64,000 nucleotides of DNA from Fervidobacterium sp. (GCA_026419195.1 JANZZV010000003.1:145806-209805); one strand, 5' to 3'; counted from the stretch's first letter, positions 27,606 through 36,971 are shown. The notes: a model not told the origin generated them from the letters alone. Made by a program: numbers and translations.

Positions 27606-28124
27606 TCACCTGTACCTTTCAACAGTGAACTTGAAAATTTCGAATTCGTCATCAAATATCCCTGCTTTTAACTTTGCTATTCTTATTTGTTCTTCCACAG
27701 TATCAACACCTTCAATGTCTGGTAACAATAAACCCCTCCGCCAACCTTTTTGGATGATAATACCGTACTTTTTTGGATCAAGCTCGCCAATACTTTTTAC
27801 CGCTTCGTAAGGACTTAACACGTCAACATTTACAATAATGTTTGGTAATTCCTCGGGATGAACAGGAGAAAATCTTGGATCTCGTGTTGCAGCTGCTATT
27901 GCGTTGTCTCTTATTTCGTAAGCCAAATTTTCTCTCACCGGCAAAAACGTTCCTATACAGCCACGCAAAGACCCATCGATGTTGTGTAAAGTGACAAATA
28001 CTCCTGCCCTTTTTTCAAAAAGTTCCTTTGGAAGGTCAGAATGCGGCTCTAATATTTTATGGAACTTTACGTAGTTTTCAATAACCTCTATTGCCCATCT
28101 CACGTAAGGGTGTTCACCTATCAT
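27606..28124 (-). CDS. AMMECR1 domain protein (AmmeMemoRadiSam system protein A type)
   Basis: The diagnostic LRGCIGTF motif occurs near residue 52, followed by AIAAATRDPRFSPVHPEELP, characteristic of AMMECR1 proteins. In many prokaryotes this protein is found with a Memo-like protein and a dedicated radical SAM enzyme in a system of unclear biochemistry. Neither partner is adjacent here. Length 172 is a little short but complete. GGAGGTG precedes ATG 28124, and an unbroken operon runs both ways. Confidence 0.92.
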   Translation of the reverse strand: MIGEHPYVRWAIEVIENYVKFHKILEPHSDLPKELFEKRAGVFVTLHNIDGSLRGCIGTFLPVRENLAYEIRDNAIAAATRDPRFSPVHPEELPNIIVNVDVLSPYEAVKSIGELDPKKYGIIIQKGWRRGLLLPDIEGVDTVEEQIRIAKLKAGIFDDEFEIFKFTVERYR

Positions 28125-28170
28125 ACGTGTACACCTCCTGCAAAGATAACAAATATCAAAATTTGGCTTT

Positions 28171-28725
28171 TTAATGCTGTCTTTTCATCAGATCGATTAT
28201 TAGTTGTACCTCTCCTACGCCCATTTTCAAGGTTTTCGCAATATCGACCGGTTCCATACCATTAACATACATCTCGAATATCTTCTTTTCGATACCATTT
28301 TCATCGTTAGATTCGTAGGTTTTCGACATATCAGAAGTCGAATCGACCGTTGAATTCTTCTCATTTATAATCATAAAATCATTCGTATTATTTTCTTTCA
28401 AGTCAAAAGATCCGCTAACAGGGGTAAAGATACTCGATTCAGTTTTCTGTTCTATACTTTTAATTTCAAACGTCGAAAGGGCAATGTAATGTTCGTTGAG
28501 TTCTTTGATCAATTTTCTAACTTCTTCCATTTTTTTATCTAACTGTTCAATTTTTGAGTCAACAAACACCCTAACTTTTCCCATTAACTCAACAAGTCGT
28601 TCTTCTTCCTCATCAATCTGTGTTCTTTCGTTTTTATGAGATAGATTTTGTAATATGTAGAGCGCCCATAACAACGTTAAGGAACCTATTGTGGAGAAAA
28701 GGACAAGCCAATGCAATATATTCAT
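28171..28725 (-). CDS. Anchored coiled-coil protein with C-terminal helix-turn-helix-like segment
   Basis: One N-terminal helix (residues 5-27), a charged coiled coil (about 38-92), a Ser/Asn/Thr-rich linker, and a C-terminal segment IFEMYVNGMEPVDIAKTLKMGVGEVQLIIDLMKR that looks like a helix-turn-helix. This layout resembles SwrB/DUF6115 proteins of Firmicutes, which act in flagellar assembly, but the resemblance is architectural. It sits one base from the upstream gene in the potassium-transport operon. Confidence 0.75.
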   Translation of the reverse strand: MNILHWLVLFSTIGSLTLLWALYILQNLSHKNERTQIDEEEERLVELMGKVRVFVDSKIEQLDKKMEEVRKLIKELNEHYIALSTFEIKSIEQKTESSIFTPVSGSFDLKENNTNDFMIINEKNSTVDSTSDMSKTYESNDENGIEKKIFEMYVNGMEPVDIAKTLKMGVGEVQLIIDLMKRQH

Positions 28726-29304
28726 TTATCTTTCTCCCCTTTTATAACTAACTTTCGGAAAATACTGAATGTCTTTACCTGACCAGATTACCAAATTTTT
28801 ATTGTGAGAAGTTGGTGTTGGTTCGATGTGTTCTAAAACCGCATCAGTAGGAATACGAAATCTCAGATTAGAATTATTAACTGGATTCATCTGTATGTTT
28901 CCCATACTTATCGTGTAAATTCCATTCTTTTGTTCAACAAGTCCTTTCAAAGTAACTTGTTCTGTTATCTCTAAAATTCCTTCTCTTTCTCTCCATCGAA
29001 AGCTGATGTCAACTACCGATATACTTCTTCCAATTTCTTTTGATATTTGAGAAAAGTATCTCTCAAAAGTTTGCTTTGATGTTTCTTGGTAAGTCTTTAT
29101 GTATTCGTTCTTCTTATTCTCGTTTTTGAACCTCAGACCACTTATTGTAGTTATGGTCGCCATATCAGAATATCCTGCATAAACGTCTGAGTCATAAAAA
29201 ACAACTTCAAAGTTTGGTCTGCGTGTCATAAGTGTAACTATATCTACCAGCAAGAAAAATACAACCACAAAAATCAAAATATAAATCATGGTTCTATTTG
29301 TCAA
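28726..29304 (-). CDS. Membrane-anchored extracytoplasmic protein of unknown function
   Basis: One N-terminal helix (residues 8-28) and about 160 soluble residues with alternating strands (GLRFKN, ISVVDISFRW, ILEITEQVTLKGLVEQ, GIYTISMGNIQMNP). No family recognised. The start is TTG 29304, about 10 bases after GGGAGGAG and 1 base after the trkH stop. Its place between TrkH and the coiled-coil protein suggests joint expression, not a known role. Confidence 0.7.
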   Translation of the reverse strand: MTNRTMIYILIFVVVFFLLVDIVTLMTRRPNFEVVFYDSDVYAGYSDMATITTISGLRFKNENKKNEYIKTYQETSKQTFERYFSQISKEIGRSISVVDISFRWREREGILEITEQVTLKGLVEQKNGIYTISMGNIQMNPVNNSNLRFRIPTDAVLEHIEPTPTSHNKNLVIWSGKDIQYFPKVSYKRGER

Positions 29305-29305
29305 G

Positions 29306-30820
29306 TTAATTCAGCTCCTCCCTGGTCAACCTTTTAGATTTCTTCAAAGTCCAGGATTTGAGTTTATTTCTGAGGTCATCAAAAACCCTTGAAAATGCGT
29401 ATATTATGATTAAAAATTCAAAACGTCCAGTAAACATTCCGAGTGTGAGTGTCCACATAGCACTTAAAGGCATATCAGGCGACGTAACACCACTTGACAA
29501 ACCAACACCATCCATCGCTGATGCAAACTCAAACATAGATCTTTGCAAATCGTATCCATGCAAAGTGAGAATGAAAGAACCAATTATGAACGAAAGTATG
29601 TACAAAAACAAAATAAGTAAAGCTTCTTTTATATTCTCCGAGGTAAGTACTAACTGTTGCTCACCTTTGTACAAAACATGAGTTTTCACTCTGCTTTTTG
29701 GTAACAAAAATCCTTTCACAGATTCACTGAGTGTGTTGAGTATTATCCATATACGGAATTGTTTCACTCCGCCCGATGTTGAATCCATTTGACCACCAGC
29801 AATCATCAAAACTATTAAAGAAAGCATCAGTGGTGAAAAACTCAGCCACTTTTTTTCGTTGAGCGGAAGTGTTTGAAAACCTGTACCTGATATTGCTGAT
29901 GTTATTTGAAAAAGCGAATACCTTAACCCACTTAGGAAATCTTTGAAATACTTCCCCACACCATTAAAAGCCACAACAGTGCTGAAAATCGCTATCGAGG
30001 ATGTCATTAACCATGGTTCACCATTTTTGAGCACACTTTTCCAATTGCCTTTCCAAAACGCATAATGAATTGCAAAGCCTGTCGCTCCAAGGTACATAAG
30101 GACAATGATTATTATCTCAATAGCAAGACTGTTAAATTCACCTATACTCCCATTTCTGGTTGAAAAACCCCCCGTTGCAAGCGCGGTCATTGTGTGATTA
30201 AGTGCTTCAAACCAATTCATACCAGCTAAGGTTAGAGCAAGTGTTCCAAACGCAGTGTAAGCCAGATAAATCTGGAGTATAATTTGTGTTGAACGTCTAA
30301 GATTTGGTACCAAATTGTCGGCACGTCCCTCTGCTTTGTAAAATCCAACACCCTTGGGTCCTATAACCATTGAAAGCATCAAAAGTGCAAATCCAGCACC
30401 ACCAATATACTGAGTTAAGGAACGCCAAAACAATACTAATTTGGATACTTTTGTCACATCAGTGTACATCGTTAGACCAGTCGTTGTTAGCCCACTTACT
30501 GATTCAAAGACTGCTTGGGAAAAATTTAAACGTCCTTCGACCATGTGTGGTATTGCAGATAACAGGGCAACCATAATCCACGTAAAAATAGTTAGTAAGG
30601 CACCATCTTTGTAATTTATTGTACCCACGTCTTCTATTTTAACTAAGTAACCAATTAAATATATGGAAAGTGAAATTGTTGCTGTTAATATGAACCCATA
30701 TATGTGTTTCAGCTCCTCGGGGTAGAAAACACAAAAAATTATAGGAAATAAAGCTATGAATGAATACTGGATCATTATTATAGAAAAGGCTTTGAAAATC
30801 TTGATGTATCTATTGTACAA
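29306..30820 (-). CDS. trkH: TrkH-type potassium uptake channel
   Basis: An inner-membrane K+ channel subunit with four repeats of helix-pore-helix. The selectivity-filter segments are visible as TTTGLT, ATGGFST, SGTGFQT and DGVGLSSG. Length about 504 is typical. TTG 30820 follows GGGGTGAG by 6 bases; TTG 30838 precedes it. The two RCK subunits that gate it lie directly upstream in the same operon. Confidence 0.95.
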   Translation of the reverse strand: MYNRYIKIFKAFSIIMIQYSFIALFPIIFCVFYPEELKHIYGFILTATISLSIYLIGYLVKIEDVGTINYKDGALLTIFTWIMVALLSAIPHMVEGRLNFSQAVFESVSGLTTTGLTMYTDVTKVSKLVLFWRSLTQYIGGAGFALLMLSMVIGPKGVGFYKAEGRADNLVPNLRRSTQIILQIYLAYTAFGTLALTLAGMNWFEALNHTMTALATGGFSTRNGSIGEFNSLAIEIIIIVLMYLGATGFAIHYAFWKGNWKSVLKNGEPWLMTSSIAIFSTVVAFNGVGKYFKDFLSGLRYSLFQITSAISGTGFQTLPLNEKKWLSFSPLMLSLIVLMIAGGQMDSTSGGVKQFRIWIILNTLSESVKGFLLPKSRVKTHVLYKGEQQLVLTSENIKEALLILFLYILSFIIGSFILTLHGYDLQRSMFEFASAMDGVGLSSGVTSPDMPLSAMWTLTLGMFTGRFEFLIIIYAFSRVFDDLRNKLKSWTLKKSKRLTREELN

Positions 30821-30850
30821 TTTTCTCTCACCCCACAAACGTTAATTGAG

Positions 30851-31510
30851 TTACAAACTAAACATTTCTATCGCTTCTTCTTTCTTATCATCGTTGCACA
30901 CAATTATCAATTTATCCCCAGGTTCAATTACCGTTTCTCCACGCGGAATAACAAACCTATCTCCTCTAACTATTCCAACAACCATAATTCCTTCGGGAAT
31001 ACTCAACTCACGAATATTCTTTCGAGCAATTTTAGAATCCCAATCCACATCTATACGTAATATAGATGCACCTTTTGTATTAGCTTCATCTTCTAAAGCA
31101 GTTATCACTTCGTTTTCGAAAAGCAGAGGTTCAATATTACTCATTATAAGATCCGTAACTTTAAGTGTCCTTATTCCGAATCTTTCAAATAAATCCTCGT
31201 TTTCTGAGTTGTTCAATAAAGTAACAACATTTTTTACATTATAATATTCCTGTACCAGCCTTGCTATGAAGAAATTCTTTCTGTCTCGTTCGGTCAGTAA
31301 TACAATGATGTCATCTGGTTCTATTTGAAGTTGATCCAAAACAGACTTATCAGTTCCATCACCGTTTATTATCTCTGCACCAAGTGTTCTTGAGTATTCC
31401 TCGCACAGTTCCTTATTTTTATTCACAAAATACACTATATATCCTTGCGCAACAAGTTTCTTGGCAAGAAAATACGGAACACGTTCACCACCAATTATAA
31501 CAACTTTCAT
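30851..31510 (-). CDS. trkA: TrkA-type RCK subunit with N and C domains
   Basis: A cytosolic gating subunit of about 219 residues: an RCK-N Rossmann domain (1-135) and an RCK-C domain (about 140-219: RIDVDWDSKIARKNIRELSIPEGIMVVGIVRG). The nucleotide loop is degenerate, VVIIGGERVPYFLAKKL instead of GxGxxG. The partner gene overlaps by 4 bases and keeps an intact loop. This matches the two-protein TrkA ring known structurally from Thermotoga maritima (TM1088A/TM1088B), where this would be the longer subunit. Confidence 0.92.
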   Translation of the reverse strand: MKVVIIGGERVPYFLAKKLVAQGYIVYFVNKNKELCEEYSRTLGAEIINGDGTDKSVLDQLQIEPDDIIVLLTERDRKNFFIARLVQEYYNVKNVVTLLNNSENEDLFERFGIRTLKVTDLIMSNIEPLLFENEVITALEDEANTKGASILRIDVDWDSKIARKNIRELSIPEGIMVVGIVRGDRFVIPRGETVIEPGDKLIIVCNDDKKEEAIEMFSL

Positions 31511-31968
31511 TTCTTATCACCAACCATATAGTCAAGCGAATGTTCTAGCCCTTCAAGTATAGTTCTTTCAAAATTCTCTACCGCAAGATTTATTGGAGAT
31601 ATTATATTAATACCACTTCTTTCGAAAAGTTGAACATTTTCCCTATTGTTTACAAGCGAGATAATACTTGGAATACCGTAAATCTTTGCTCCAACAAGAC
31701 ACACGAAATAATTTGTTGTATCATCCTCCGTTGTTGCGATTAGCATGTCTGCTTTCGACGCCTTTGCCCTTTCCATTGTTTCACGTTCTGTTGCATCACC
31801 AACTATTATGAAACCTCCATAATCTTCTGGTAATCTTGAAAGTGAATCTGGGTTTTTATCTATAATAGTGACATTGAATCCTATGTGCGACAGTCTCAAT
31901 GCAACTTCTAAGCCTATTTTTCCACATCCTATAACTATGACATAAAATTTATAGTTAATCGATTTCAA
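31507..31968 (-). CDS. TrkA-type RCK-N subunit without C domain
   Basis: About 153 residues forming only the RCK-N Rossmann domain, with an intact nucleotide loop VIGCGKIGLEVALRL and the acidic ribose-binding end of strand 2 (IIDKNPD). It lacks an RCK-C domain and needs the following gene's product to build the gating ring. TTG 31968 is preferred over GTG 31977, which lies in the ribosome site GAGGTGAGG. The start overlaps the response-regulator stop by 14 bases. Confidence 0.9.
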   Translation of the reverse strand: MKSINYKFYVIVIGCGKIGLEVALRLSHIGFNVTIIDKNPDSLSRLPEDYGGFIIVGDATERETMERAKASKADMLIATTEDDTTNYFVCLVGAKIYGIPSIISLVNNRENVQLFERSGINIISPINLAVENFERTILEGLEHSLDYMVGDKK

Positions 31969-32587
31969 ATTCCTCACCTCTTCTATAGCCTTTTTTGTTA
32001 ACGTCTAAAGCCATTCCAGCATCTCTATGACGCTGAGCAAGTTCCTTATTCCCTCTTTTTTCAAGTATTTCTGCCATTAGATAATGTGGGACAGGCGAAG
32101 AAGGCATTATGGAAAACATATTCCTTACTATTTGTTCAGCCTTGTCAAGATCACCTGGAAAATTAGAGTGAATAAACCCTTCCGCTTCTCTTAAGTATTT
32201 TTCAAAGCTATCTTTTCTCAGATCAATCAATCCTTTTATCTTTCTTTTCAACTCATCTTGTGTAAATGGTTTTGCAAGATAATCAACGGGCGCATACCTG
32301 CACACCTCTGAAATACTTTCGGCTGTAGCATACGCAGAGATAATAAGTACTGGTGTAAATATTCCCCGGAGTCTTAATCTTTTAATAAAGTCTATTCCTG
32401 TAAGCTCGTCATTTTCTCCAAATCTTATATCTGTTGTTATTATATCAAATCTTCTTTTCTCGCAAAGTTGTAACGCTTCTTCTACACTTTCCGCTTCCAT
32501 AGGTGAACATTCATATGCAGAAGAGATCATCTTTATAAGCAAATTTCTAACATGCCTCTCGTCGTCGACCACCAGTACATCAATCAC
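31955..32587 (-). CDS. Response regulator with non-DNA-binding TPR-like C terminus
   Basis: Receiver domain at residues 1-125 with the acidic pocket (VDDERHVR), phosphoacceptor Asp in TTDIRFGE, Ser/Thr in ISAYATAES and Lys in LAKPF, so phosphorylation is expected. The last 85 residues are helical and TPR-like (GDLDKAEQIVRNMFSIMPSSPVPHYLMAEILEKRGNKELAQRHRDAGMALD), not a DNA-binding domain, implying output by protein contact. GTG 32587 follows AGGGGGCGG. It heads the 14-gene unit and overlaps the first RCK gene. No cognate kinase is in the window nearby. Confidence 0.9.
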   Translation of the reverse strand: MIDVLVVDDERHVRNLLIKMISSAYECSPMEAESVEEALQLCEKRRFDIITTDIRFGENDELTGIDFIKRLRLRGIFTPVLIISAYATAESISEVCRYAPVDYLAKPFTQDELKRKIKGLIDLRKDSFEKYLREAEGFIHSNFPGDLDKAEQIVRNMFSIMPSSPVPHYLMAEILEKRGNKELAQRHRDAGMALDVNKKGYRRGEEFEID

Positions 32588-32610
32588 TGATACCGCCCCC
32601 TTCTTTGGAA

Positions 32611-32619
32611 ATTATACCA
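32611..32619 (-). promoter_or_regulatory. Extended -10 promoter of the 14-gene minus-strand operon
   Basis: Minus strand TGGTATAAT preceded by TG; no consensus -35. It is back to back with the amylase promoter. Confidence 0.6.
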
Positions 32620-32624
32620 CACCT

Positions 32625-32655
32625 TTGTAACATTGGTACATGTTAGAGGTATAAT
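32625..32655 (+). promoter_or_regulatory. Probable amylase promoter
   Basis: TTGTAA at 32625-32630 and TATAAT at 32650-32655, spacer 19, longer than ideal. The start would be near 32662, giving a leader of about 60 bases. Confidence 0.5.
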
Positions 32656-32722
32656 TATTGTAGTTTGAAATTTGGATTCCTAAAGAATTGGAATCCACTT
32701 AATTCGAAGGGAGGATACCTTG

Positions 32723-35233
32723 ATGCATAGACACAGTAGTAAAACACTGTTGGTTTTCCTGATAGTTATCGTTCAGGCATTTACTGTTTTCGCAGATGTA
32801 GCAACCTTTTTAAAAGGCACATGGGCAGATAGAGTGCTTTACATGATAATGATCGATCGATTCAACGATGGAGATCCATCAAACAACAACCAAGCAACTG
32901 TAGAATACAACCCGAGAGATGGGGCCAAGTACAGTGGTGGTGATTTGAAAGGAATCATAGACAAAATCAATTATATAAAAGGCTTGGGAGTTGATGGTAT
33001 ATGGATCACACCGCCAGTAGCTAACCAGTGGTGGGATCCCTGGGTAAATTACGGTGGATATCATGGATATTGGGCTCGTGATTTTAAAAAGGTTGATGAG
33101 CATTTCGGAAATTTACAAGATTATAAAAATCTTGCGGACATTCTTCATAAAAACAATATGTATCTGATACAAGATATAGTAGTAAATCACGTTGGAAACT
33201 ATTTCAGATTTAGAAACGGAAAATTTGAATTAAACACTGGAAGTATTCCAACAAGTGCGCCAACACAGTATCCATTCAACCTAAATAACTACAACGATCC
33301 TCAACAAAGAGAAAAAGCGATCTATCATTGGACACCAGATATAAGTAACTACAACGATCCTGTCCAAAAGTTGAACTACCAAATGAGTGGATTAGACGAT
33401 CTGAACACCGAGAATCCTGAAGTTGTTAAGGCACTTAAAGAATCTTATACATATTGGATAAAAGAAGTAGGAGTGGATGGCTTCAGGGTTGATACTGCTA
33501 TGTACGTTCCAAAAACATTTTTTGATGATTTCTTTAAATCAGCAGATGGTGTTTTCAGTTTGAAAAAAGACTTCATAGCGTTCGGCGAAACCTGGCTTTC
33601 TTCAAGGCCATACGAATCCACATCAGACTATGAGATTTCATCTTATTTTGAACATGGATTTAACTCTATGCTTGATTTTACACTAATGGAGGAAATAAGA
33701 AGAGTTATAAAAGGTGGACAGCCTACAGATTACCTTGCTTACCGACTTGAATTAAGAAACAACATCCTTAAGAAGGGACTACTTGTAACATTCATAGACA
33801 ACCACGATATGGAACGATTCGGAAAAGGTGTGACACCGAATATAACAAAACAAGCGCTTGGTTTGTTACTTACTCTACCTGGCCTCCCTGTAATATACTA
33901 TGGTACAGAACAATACTTTGAAGAAACAAGAGCTTCCATGTTCAAAAATGGCTGGGGCTCTATGGGTCAAGATCATTTCAATGTTGAAAGTGATATGTAC
34001 AAATTCATAAAGGAAGCTATAGAATTTAGAAAATCGCACCCAGCAACTCGGTACGGTGAAGTTAAGGTTTTGCTTTCTGAAAAACGTGGTGCTGGTCTTC
34101 TTGTTTACACATTAACATCGGAGCAAGAAGAACTTTTTGTGGTGCTGAATACGTCAAATGAACCGAGAATAACGAATTTCAAATCTCATTATGATCCTGG
34201 TACAGTACTTGAACCAATATACAACGCAACAGGGGGTACAAGTACACCAATAGTTGTAAAAGAACAAGGATACATAACATTTAGAATCCCGGGAAGAAGT
34301 CTTACCATATTCGCGGTATCAAAGCAAAAAGAAGAAGTATACAAACCTAACGTATATGTAAATATTGGAGTAAAAAGCGGAGAGAAAGTGACAAAACTTT
34401 ATGAAGTCAAAGGAGAAACCAATGCAAGAACAGTATATCTTTACATTGACAGAAAAGTTGAAAATGAATTGAAAATAGAACCAAAAGATGGAAAGTTCTC
34501 ATTCGTTATCGATCCGTTCAAACTTGATCCAGGTGAACACACGCTACTTATTAGAGCAGTGGGAAGAAATGTTAAAGATACAATTTACACCGAGGAAATC
34601 CTGTTCTACGTAGAACTCGAGAAGAAGCTACTCGCTGAAACAAAAGATGAATTGGACGACGATGTTGGTCCTTTTGGTACATATTTATACCCAACTGATG
34701 TAACATTTAAACGTCAGATGGACATCCTTGAAGCCAAAGTTGAAAGTATAGGGAGTACTCTGATAATCTCTGTCAAACCGAGAGATCTTACAAAAAGTTG
34801 GGGACCTCCTTTTGGATTCGATCATGTTACGTATCAAATATTCATAGACGATCCAAAAAAGGTAGGTGTGAAATTCCTACCATTACAAAATTATGAGTTT
34901 TCTGATTGGGACTGGGACTATGAAATATTTGCAACAGGTTGGTCAAGTGCCATTTACACCGCTCAAGGAGCAAGAAAGGATAAGTTTGGTATTCAAGTTG
35001 GTTCTCCAGAAATCTTTGTAGAAGATGGATGGGTGAAGATGATAATTAAAGGTGACTGGATCGGTAATCCGAGCGATTTCGCTGGTTGGACGATATACAT
35101 CACAAGTTGGGACTACGACGGTATTGAAAGCAAATTTAGACCACTACAACAAGAACCAAAAGCCTACATAATGGGTGGAGGCAATCCCACAGACCCATTG
35201 ATAATGGACGATTGCTGGCTTGAGATAAAGTGA
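32723..35233 (+). CDS. Secreted GH13 alpha-amylase/pullulanase-type enzyme
   Basis: A signal peptide ends near AFTVFA|DV; no lipobox cysteine is seen. The GH13 barrel covers about residues 30-460 with nucleophile Asp257 (GFRVDTA), acid/base Glu289 (FGETW) and Asp362 (DNHDMERF). The last 220 residues resemble the glucodextranase C-terminal (DOMON-like) carbohydrate domain, rich in Trp and Asp (SDWDWDYEIF). It should degrade starch or related glucans outside the cell. ATG 32723 sits 7 bases after GGGAGGATA. A shared terminator follows. Confidence 0.93.
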   Translation: MHRHSSKTLLVFLIVIVQAFTVFADVATFLKGTWADRVLYMIMIDRFNDGDPSNNNQATVEYNPRDGAKYSGGDLKGIIDKINYIKGLGVDGIWITPPVANQWWDPWVNYGGYHGYWARDFKKVDEHFGNLQDYKNLADILHKNNMYLIQDIVVNHVGNYFRFRNGKFELNTGSIPTSAPTQYPFNLNNYNDPQQREKAIYHWTPDISNYNDPVQKLNYQMSGLDDLNTENPEVVKALKESYTYWIKEVGVDGFRVDTAMYVPKTFFDDFFKSADGVFSLKKDFIAFGETWLSSRPYESTSDYEISSYFEHGFNSMLDFTLMEEIRRVIKGGQPTDYLAYRLELRNNILKKGLLVTFIDNHDMERFGKGVTPNITKQALGLLLTLPGLPVIYYGTEQYFEETRASMFKNGWGSMGQDHFNVESDMYKFIKEAIEFRKSHPATRYGEVKVLLSEKRGAGLLVYTLTSEQEELFVVLNTSNEPRITNFKSHYDPGTVLEPIYNATGGTSTPIVVKEQGYITFRIPGRSLTIFAVSKQKEEVYKPNVYVNIGVKSGEKVTKLYEVKGETNARTVYLYIDRKVENELKIEPKDGKFSFVIDPFKLDPGEHTLLIRAVGRNVKDTIYTEEILFYVELEKKLLAETKDELDDDVGPFGTYLYPTDVTFKRQMDILEAKVESIGSTLIISVKPRDLTKSWGPPFGFDHVTYQIFIDDPKKVGVKFLPLQNYEFSDWDWDYEIFATGWSSAIYTAQGARKDKFGIQVGSPEIFVEDGWVKMIIKGDWIGNPSDFAGWTIYITSWDYDGIESKFRPLQQEPKAYIMGGGNPTDPLIMDDCWLEIK

Positions 35234-35235
35234 AA

Positions 35236-35270
35236 ATAAAAGAGCCCCTTCAGGGGCTCTTTTATTTTTG
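35236..35270. terminator. Bidirectional terminator between amylase and nhaC
   Basis: A 13-bp stem with arms ATAAAAGAGCCCC and GGGGCTCTTTTAT and a TTCA loop, T-rich on both strands, serving both converging genes. Confidence 0.9.
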
Positions 35271-35271
35271 G

Positions 35272-36888
35272 TTATTCAGATTCTCGTTCTTTCCAAAACC
35301 TTGAAACAACTTCGTAGCTTACGAAGAAAACAATTACGGCAGATACCAATCCCCCAATTGGATTATCAAAAATTCCTGCGATGAAATATCCTATTGCGGA
35401 AACGATCATTACAAACACTGCGTACGGTATTTGCGTCGTAACATGCTCAAGATGTGGACAAGCGGCACCTGTGGAAGACAGTATTGTAGTATCAGAAATT
35501 GGAGAACAATGATCTCCGAATATGGCTCCACCAACCGCAGCACCTATTGAAACTAAAGCAGTATTCATAAGACCTGCTCCTGATTTTTCAGCAAGTGCAA
35601 CTGCTATGGGCATAGTAATAGGTATCATTATTGAAAATGTTCCCCAACTTGTACCAGTAGAGAACGAGATTGCTGCAGCAATAAGAAAAACAACCACAGG
35701 AAGTGCCCAAATTGGGAAGTTACCAGTTGTGACAACGTGGGCTAAAAATTTGGAAAGACCAAGTCCACCGTCTGCAGGAGATGACTTTATAACACTACCT
35801 ATCGTCCAAGCAAGTGTTAGTATAACAAGTGCAGGTACCATCGATTTTATACCACTAATAATAGCTTCTCCTACCTTTTGAATAGTGAGTAACCCTCTTA
35901 ACATAAAATAAATTGAGGAGAATACAAGTGTATATATTGAAGCATAAAATAAAGCTTTTGAAGCGTCTGTGTTGTTAAATGCATCTTTTAAACTCATCGA
36001 CTTTACAGCCTCTCTGAAGTTATGTATATTCTCACCATCGATTGCTCCAAGATAAGTTGTAATAGGAAAAAAGACCACAGCTAATCCAACGAGAACCAAT
36101 ATAGGTAAGACCATATCAATTGCCTTAGCACGCTCTTTTACTACAATCTCTTCCCTTATTTCTCCTGTTGGTTGTCCAAAGCTTTCATCGTACAAACCTA
36201 AGCCTTTTATTGCTCTCTTCTCACTTCTCGCCATAGGCCCAAAGTCTTTTCGAAGTGTTGTCTGTAAAACCATTAAAATAGCCAAAATAGCATACAAATT
36301 TATTGGTATGAGCATTATAAAAAATGTAAATTCACTCACACCAAGTTTTGAAAAACCATCTGAACCTTTAATAATACTCATTATGGTAACAACCCAACTC
36401 GATATAGGAGCTAGAACACTAACAGGTGCAGCCGTTGAATCTAGAATATAAGCAAGTTTTGCTCGAGAAATCTTTTGCTCATCTGTAACAGGTCTCATAA
36501 CCGTACCTATCGTTAGCGAATTAAAATAATCATCGATGAATATAAAAATTCCAAACAACCAGGTGATCATAAGAGTTCCGACCCTGCTCTTAACCTTAGA
36601 AGCCATCCACCTTCCAAAAGCATGTGCCGCACCTGTTGCCTGCATTAGTCCGACAAAGGCACCAAGTAAAGCACAGAAGAGCACAATTCTTATGTTCCAA
36701 CCATCGTTCAAAGACTTTGCAATGCCATCAGTTGAACTGATCAAGGCTGCGAGAGGATTCCAGTTGTTCACAATAAGATAACCAACAAAGACACCAGTAA
36801 AAAGTGAAAAGACAACTTCTTTCGTTATCAAAGCTAAAGCAACCGTCAAAACAGGCGGCAGAAGACTAAGCCAACCATAATGTTCCAT
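35272..36888 (-). CDS. nhaC: NhaC-family Na+/H+ antiporter
   Basis: About 538 residues with 11-13 helices and the family's conserved stretches FIDDYFNSLTIGTVMRPVTD, ISRAKLAYILDSTAAPV and GAIFGDHCSPISDTTILSSTGA. It exchanges sodium for protons at the cytoplasmic membrane; some relatives exchange other solutes such as malate/lactate or arginine. ATG 36888 is chosen because GAGGAGGGG lies 7 bases upstream; the longer form from 36906 overlaps that site. Confidence 0.92.
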   Translation of the reverse strand: MEHYGWLSLLPPVLTVALALITKEVVFSLFTGVFVGYLIVNNWNPLAALISSTDGIAKSLNDGWNIRIVLFCALLGAFVGLMQATGAAHAFGRWMASKVKSRVGTLMITWLFGIFIFIDDYFNSLTIGTVMRPVTDEQKISRAKLAYILDSTAAPVSVLAPISSWVVTIMSIIKGSDGFSKLGVSEFTFFIMLIPINLYAILAILMVLQTTLRKDFGPMARSEKRAIKGLGLYDESFGQPTGEIREEIVVKERAKAIDMVLPILVLVGLAVVFFPITTYLGAIDGENIHNFREAVKSMSLKDAFNNTDASKALFYASIYTLVFSSIYFMLRGLLTIQKVGEAIISGIKSMVPALVILTLAWTIGSVIKSSPADGGLGLSKFLAHVVTTGNFPIWALPVVVFLIAAAISFSTGTSWGTFSIMIPITMPIAVALAEKSGAGLMNTALVSIGAAVGGAIFGDHCSPISDTTILSSTGAACPHLEHVTTQIPYAVFVMIVSAIGYFIAGIFDNPIGGLVSAVIVFFVSYEVVSRFWKERESE

Positions 36889-36962
36889 CTTACATCCCCT
36901 CCTCATTCATTAGAAATATGAACATGAATTCGACACTCAAAACTCTGTAAAAACTTAATCCA

Positions 36963-36971
36963 ATTATACCA
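36963..36971 (-). promoter_or_regulatory. Extended -10 promoter element of nhaC
   Basis: Minus strand TGTGTGG TATAAT; no clear -35. Confidence 0.5.

Noticed and set aside
27606..28124. Pairing AMMECR1 with the PflX-like gene at 15097 as an AmmeMemoRadiSam system
   Set aside because: They are 12 kb apart on opposite strands, the radical SAM protein belongs to a different group, and no Memo gene is present.
33286..33361. Sixteen-base direct repeat (TAACTACAACGATCCT) 60 bases apart in the amylase gene
   Set aside because: Encodes a repeated NYNDP in the B-domain region; explained by coding constraint and no other sign of a mobile element.
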